From: Sagittula sp048553715
GTDB lineage: Bacteria > Pseudomonadota > Alphaproteobacteria > Rhodobacterales > Rhodobacteraceae
DNA length: 64,000 bases
Direction of reading: 5' to 3'
Assembly: GCF_048553715.1 (NCBI RefSeq)
Contig: NZ_JBLZNC010000001.1
Location: 434,001 to 498,000 of the forward strand
Shown: in pieces, positions 60,778-64,000 of the stretch
How positions within the stretch are numbered: position 1 is the first letter of the stretch
Layout of the letters: every line of letters starts with the position of its first letter
Notes under the pieces: generated by a model
The model's database searches: none
Told to the model about the DNA's origin: nothing
The model's input: only the letters and a program-made list of their open reading frames with translations
Translations under genes and position numbers: made by a program

Positions 60778-61518
60778 TTAACCCTCGTCTTTGACCAGAT
60801 CGGGACGCGGCCCCATATCGGTCGAGGTGTTGTCCAGCTTGGCGCGCGTTTCCTCAGGCAGCTGGCCCGTGGTCAGGAACACCACCTGTTCACAGATCGA
60901 TGTGACGTGATCGCCCATGCGTTCGATGTTCTTGGCGATGAAATGCAGGTGCATGCAGGCGGTGATGTTGCGCGGATCTTCCAGCATGAAGGTCAGGAAT
61001 TCGCGGAACAGCGTGTTGTACATCTGGTCCACATCGGCGTCGCGTTCGATCACGTCCTGCGCCAGCGCGGCATCGCGCTGGATATAGGCGTCGAGCGCGT
61101 CTTTGAGCATCAGCTCGACCTCGCGCGCCATGCGCCGCAGCGAGGATGCGGTGCTGCCGATGGGCTGCATCTGCACCAGAACCGTGGTGCGCTTTGCCAT
61201 GTTTTTCGACAGATCGCCGATGCGTTCAAGATTGGCGGACATGCGCATGACCGACAGCACGATCCGCAAGTCAGAGGCCGTCGGCGCACGCAGCGCGATC
61301 ACGCGGGCCGCCTCTTCGTTCAGCAGCTCTTCCATCTTGTCGATGGCGCGGTCGTTTTCACGAACCTTGGTGGCCAGCTCGTCGTCGCGGGTTTCCAGCG
61401 ACACGGCAGCGCCCATGATAGCCTGTTCGACCAGCCCGCCCATCTTCATGATCTGGGCCTGAATCCCTTCGAGATCGCGGTCAAAGGCCGATGCGATATG
61501 TCTTTCCGTATCGTTCAT
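60778..61518 (-). CDS. phoU: Phosphate signalling complex protein PhoU
   Basis: The 246-residue protein has two three-helix PhoU repeats. The metal-binding EXXXD patterns lie in helices with RDDELATKVRENDRAIDKME and in the second repeat with VIERDADVDQMYNTLFREFL. MKMGGLVEQAIMGA and RIGDLSKNMAKR are family signatures. It reports the state of the Pst transporter to PhoR and restrains the Pho response and phosphate uptake. It starts three bases after pstB. Confidence 0.96.
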   Translation of the reverse strand: MNDTERHIASAFDRDLEGIQAQIMKMGGLVEQAIMGAAVSLETRDDELATKVRENDRAIDKMEELLNEEAARVIALRAPTASDLRIVLSVMRMSANLERIGDLSKNMAKRTTVLVQMQPIGSTASSLRRMAREVELMLKDALDAYIQRDAALAQDVIERDADVDQMYNTLFREFLTFMLEDPRNITACMHLHFIAKNIERMGDHVTSICEQVVFLTTGQLPEETRAKLDNTSTDMGPRPDLVKDEG

Positions 61519-61521
61519 AAC

Positions 61522-62322
61522 TTATCCGATCCGTCCGGTGATGTAGCTTTCGGTGCGCGGGTCTTCGGGGTTGGTAAAGATCTTTCCCGTCTCGCCAAAT
61601 TCCACGAGGTTGCCGAGGTGGAAGAACGCGGTTTTCTGGCTGACGCGCGCGGCCTGCTGCATCGAGTGTGTCACGATCACAACCGAATACTGCGAGCGCA
61701 GCTCGTCGATCAGCTCTTCGACCTGGCTTGTGGCGATGGGGTCGAGCGCCGAGCACGGCTCGTCCATCAGCAGCACTTCGGGTTCGGTGGCAACCGCACG
61801 TGCGATGCACAGACGCTGCTGCTGGCCGCCGGACAGGCCGGTGCCGGGCGCGTGCAGGCGGTCCTTGACCTCGTCCCAGATGGCGCCACGGCGCAGCGCG
61901 CGTTCCACGATCTCGTCCAGATCGGCCTTGTTTTTGGCCAGACCGTGGATGCGCGGACCGTAGGCCACGTTGTCATAGATCGATTTCGGGAAGGGATTGG
62001 GTTTCTGGAACACCATCCCCACCTTGGCGCGCAATTGCACCGGATCGACCCGCTTGTCGTAGATGTTTTCACCATCAAGCTGGATGTCGCCTTCGACGCG
62101 GCAGATGTCGATGGTGTCGTTCATCCGGTTCAGCGTGCGCAGGAAGGTGGATTTGCCACAGCCCGACGGGCCGATAAAGGCGGTGACCGTCTTGGATTCG
62201 ATATCGACGTCAACGTCTTTGATGGCGTGGGTGTCACCGTAATAGACCTGCACATTGCGGGCGGTGATCTTGATGTCTTGCTGCGTCACGTGTCTCTCCG
62301 TGCTGTGCGGTGCGTCGTACAT
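61522..62322 (-). CDS. pstB: Phosphate ABC transporter ATP-binding protein
   Basis: The ATPase of about 266 residues has Walker A GPSGCGKST, the PstB-specific FLRTLNRMNDTIDICRVEGD, Q-loop FQKPNPFPKSIYDNVAYGPR, signature LSGGQQQRLCIARA, Walker B VLLMDEPCSALDPIAT and VTHSMQQAARVS. The second of two close ATGs is used because AGGGA lies eight bases before it; the first (62328) would be only two bases from it. It powers PstAC. Confidence 0.97.
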   Translation of the reverse strand: MYDAPHSTERHVTQQDIKITARNVQVYYGDTHAIKDVDVDIESKTVTAFIGPSGCGKSTFLRTLNRMNDTIDICRVEGDIQLDGENIYDKRVDPVQLRAKVGMVFQKPNPFPKSIYDNVAYGPRIHGLAKNKADLDEIVERALRRGAIWDEVKDRLHAPGTGLSGGQQQRLCIARAVATEPEVLLMDEPCSALDPIATSQVEELIDELRSQYSVVIVTHSMQQAARVSQKTAFFHLGNLVEFGETGKIFTNPEDPRTESYITGRIG

Positions 62323-62349
62323 GTTCATGTTCCCTTTTTCCGCAGCGGA

Positions 62350-63702
62350 TTACCAGCGGCGCTCAAAGCGGCGGCGCAGGAGGATGGCGATGATGTTCAT
62401 GCTCAACAGGAACACCAGCAGGATGATGATGCCGCCCCAGGCCCGTTCGTAATAGGCCGGATCGGCGCGTTTCGCCCATTCGTAGATCTGCGCCGGCATG
62501 GCAGAGTTCGGCGACATGAAGCCTTCGACGATACCATCGGGGGCGTTGGTGGCGATGTAGCCCACCATGCCGATCAGCAGCAGCGGTGCGGTTTCCCCCA
62601 GCGCCTGTGCCAGACCGATGATGGTGCCGGTCAGGATGCCCGGTGCGGCCAGCGGCAGCACATGGTGGAACACCGACTGCATCTTGGAGGCGCCAATGCC
62701 CAAGGCCGCATCACGGATCGACGGCGGCACGGCCTTCAGCGCGGCGCGGGTCGAGATGATGATCGTCGGCAGGGTCATCAGCGTCAGCACCAGACCACCC
62801 ACCAGCGGCGCGGACTGTGGCAGGCCCATGAACTGGATGAACACCGCAAGGCCAAGGATACCGAAGACGATGGACGGGACTGCTGCAAGGTTCGAGATGT
62901 TCACCTCGATCATGTCGGTGATCCAGTTCTGGGGGGCGAATTCCTCAAGGTAGATCGACGCGGCGACCCCGATGGGCAGCGCCAGCGCCAGCACCACCAG
63001 CATCATGAAAAACGACCCCAGCATGGAAATCCCGATACCGGCCTGCTCAGGGCGGCTTTCAGAGGCATCCGCGCCAAAGATGAAGTCCTTGTTAAAGGTC
63101 TTGGCCAGAATGCCCGCGTCGCGCAGACCGTCCACAATATCAAGGTGTTCGGCGTCGATGTTCTTGTCGCGAGCCAGATCTTCGCGCTGCACACGGCCCT
63201 TGAGGTAGCCGTCCACGCGCGAGGCCGCCAGCACCTTGAATTCGATGGTCTCGCCGATCCGGTCGGGGTTCGCGATCACGTAATCACGCAACTGCGCCGC
63301 CGCAGAGGCAGAGATCAGCGCCTTCATCTCGCTGGCTTTCTCCAGCGGGGTGTCGATCCCGGCGGCCTGCACCTGCTCCAGAATGGCGTTCTGGATCAAC
63401 GGATTGTACCCGAATGTCGAGACCTTTTTGATATCGTCGATGTCGCGGTTGCCGTTCTTGTCCAGTTTGCTTTCGTCCAGATAGACAGGCACCTCGATAA
63501 AGGTCTGCTGAAACGCGCTCAGCCCGTTGGACAGGATCGAGACCAGCAGGACGATCAGGAAGAACACGCCAACCCCGATCGCGCCGAGCCCGTACCACTG
63601 GAAGCGTTTTTCGGCAGCGTTGCGCTTTTTCGTGCGGGCATCGGCCACCATGATGGAGTTCGAGCCCTTCGGCGTTGCGCCGTGCATGGATGCGTCGGTC
63701 AT
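62350..63702 (-). CDS. pstA: Phosphate ABC transporter permease PstA, with large N-terminal insert
   Basis: The 450-residue permease has a first helix (WYGLGAIGVGVFFLIVLLVS, about 36-58), a periplasmic insert of about 150 residues (AFQQTFIEVPVYLDESKLDK to DASESRPEQAGIG), and the BPD transport core with FFMMLVVLALALPIGVAASI, FGILGLAVFIQFMGLPQSAP, RAALKAVPPSIRDAALGIGA (the coupling EAA-like loop) and GETAPLLLIGMVGYI. Classical PstA has about 290 residues; the expanded form is common in alphaproteobacteria. Its ATG overlaps the pstC stop by one base. Confidence 0.95.
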   Translation of the reverse strand: MTDASMHGATPKGSNSIMVADARTKKRNAAEKRFQWYGLGAIGVGVFFLIVLLVSILSNGLSAFQQTFIEVPVYLDESKLDKNGNRDIDDIKKVSTFGYNPLIQNAILEQVQAAGIDTPLEKASEMKALISASAAAQLRDYVIANPDRIGETIEFKVLAASRVDGYLKGRVQREDLARDKNIDAEHLDIVDGLRDAGILAKTFNKDFIFGADASESRPEQAGIGISMLGSFFMMLVVLALALPIGVAASIYLEEFAPQNWITDMIEVNISNLAAVPSIVFGILGLAVFIQFMGLPQSAPLVGGLVLTLMTLPTIIISTRAALKAVPPSIRDAALGIGASKMQSVFHHVLPLAAPGILTGTIIGLAQALGETAPLLLIGMVGYIATNAPDGIVEGFMSPNSAMPAQIYEWAKRADPAYYERAWGGIIILLVFLLSMNIIAILLRRRFERRW

Positions 63703-64000
63703 TAGTCGTACTGCTCCCGGTATTTGCGCACGATATAAAGGGCGAAGACATTCAGCCCGAGCGTCAGGATGAACAGGGTCATGCCAAGGGCAAAGGCCAC
63801 CAGCGCCTCGGGCGAGGCAAAGTCGGCGTCGCCTGTCAGCTGTGACACGATCCGTGTGGTCACGGTGGTCATGGCTTCGAACGGGTTGAGCGACAGCTTG
63901 GCCGCGGCCCCTGCCCCCAGCACCACGATCATGGTTTCCCCGATGGCGCGGCTGGCGGCCAGCAGGATCGCACCAACGATCCCCGGCAATGCGGCGGGCA
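63702..64000 (-). CDS. pstC: Phosphate ABC transporter permease PstC (N-terminal part outside window)
   Basis: The last 98 or so residues of PstC are visible. PGIVGAILLAASRAIGETMIVVLGAGAAAKLSLNPFEAM (read in two parts) contains the EAA-loop end and the GETM motif of phosphate permeases. It is followed by TTRIVSQLTGDADF and a last helix, ALGMTLFILTLGLNVFALYI, ending VRKYREQYD. It overlaps pstA by one base (TAATG). pstS and possibly phoR would lie beyond the right edge. Confidence 0.93.
   Translation of the reverse strand, partial: PAALPGIVGAILLAASRAIGETMIVVLGAGAAAKLSLNPFEAMTTVTTRIVSQLTGDADFASPEALVAFALGMTLFILTLGLNVFALYIVRKYREQYD

Noticed and set aside
60139..63705. A very long plus-strand open frame (about 1188 codons) through the pho-pst region
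   Set aside because: It lies antisense to phoB, phoU, pstB and pstA, is rich in His, Asp, Gln and Arg with no domain, and arises from the third-position G+C bias of the real genes.

Overview
The window is about 62% G+C, densely coded on both strands and looks like the chromosome of a marine alphaproteobacterium of the Rhodobacteraceae (Roseobacter group). The evidence is a circularly permuted two-piece tmRNA whose tag reads ANDNRAPVALAA, an alphaproteobacterial SspB, DUF4169/ribbon-helix-helix small proteins beside fumC, a complete Entner-Doudoroff pair, several TRAP transporters and a LuxR-type regulator without a nearby LuxI. I see no insertion sequences, prophage, CRISPR array, rRNA or canonical tRNA. 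It reads as core genome with one catabolic island.

Layout. 1-4.2 kb: a TRAP system (TakP-like binding protein, cut at the window edge, then DctQ and an unusually long DctM). 4.3-10.4 kb: housekeeping genes (leucyl/arginyl-tRNA-protein transferase bpt, RDD and DUF2852 membrane proteins, an NAD(P)H oxidoreductase, glnE). 10.4-17.4 kb: eda and edd, a lipoprotein, an RlmI-type rRNA methyltransferase coupled to a PIN protein, an orphan ABC ATPase, and a ribbon-helix-helix/DUF4169 pair. 17.4-21.4 kb: fumC, a PAS histidine kinase, sspB, a DUF4345 protein and the permuted ssrA gene. 21.6-28 kb: a beta-propeller protein, rarA, a cobalamin riboswitch in front of a small unknown protein, and a divergent exbB-exbD-exbD-tonB operon. 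28.3-31.1 kb: acnB.

31.2-39.96 kb is the most interesting catabolic block. An iron-dependent alcohol dehydrogenase, an aldehyde dehydrogenase, a glutamine-synthetase-like gamma-glutamyl ligase, a complete TRAP transporter and an N-formylglutamate amidohydrolase-like enzyme form one overlapping operon. A MurR/RpiR regulator is transcribed divergently. Together they could import an amino alcohol or amine, mask it as a gamma-glutamyl amide, oxidise it in two steps and release the product. It is followed tail to tail by a response regulator, a FIST protein (NosP-like) and a hybrid histidine kinase (NahK-like).

44-64 kb: an entericidin-like mini-lipoprotein, a family-5 solute-binding protein, a probable small RNA with three hairpins, 3-hydroxybutyrate dehydrogenase and patatin, DUF502, pseudouridine catabolism (psuG and a PfkB kinase), a LysR regulator facing glutaryl-CoA dehydrogenase, a HupE/UreJ protein, a helix-hairpin-helix protein with a histone-H1-like tail, rpsB-tsf, a probable 6S RNA, aroQ coupled to a LuxR solo, a GNAT acetyltransferase, and the phosphate operon pstC-pstA-pstB-phoU-phoB running off the right edge.

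Family calls rest on protein motifs read by eye; no database search was run. Start codons were chosen from Shine-Dalgarno spacing and gene overlap, so several differ from the longest open frame.
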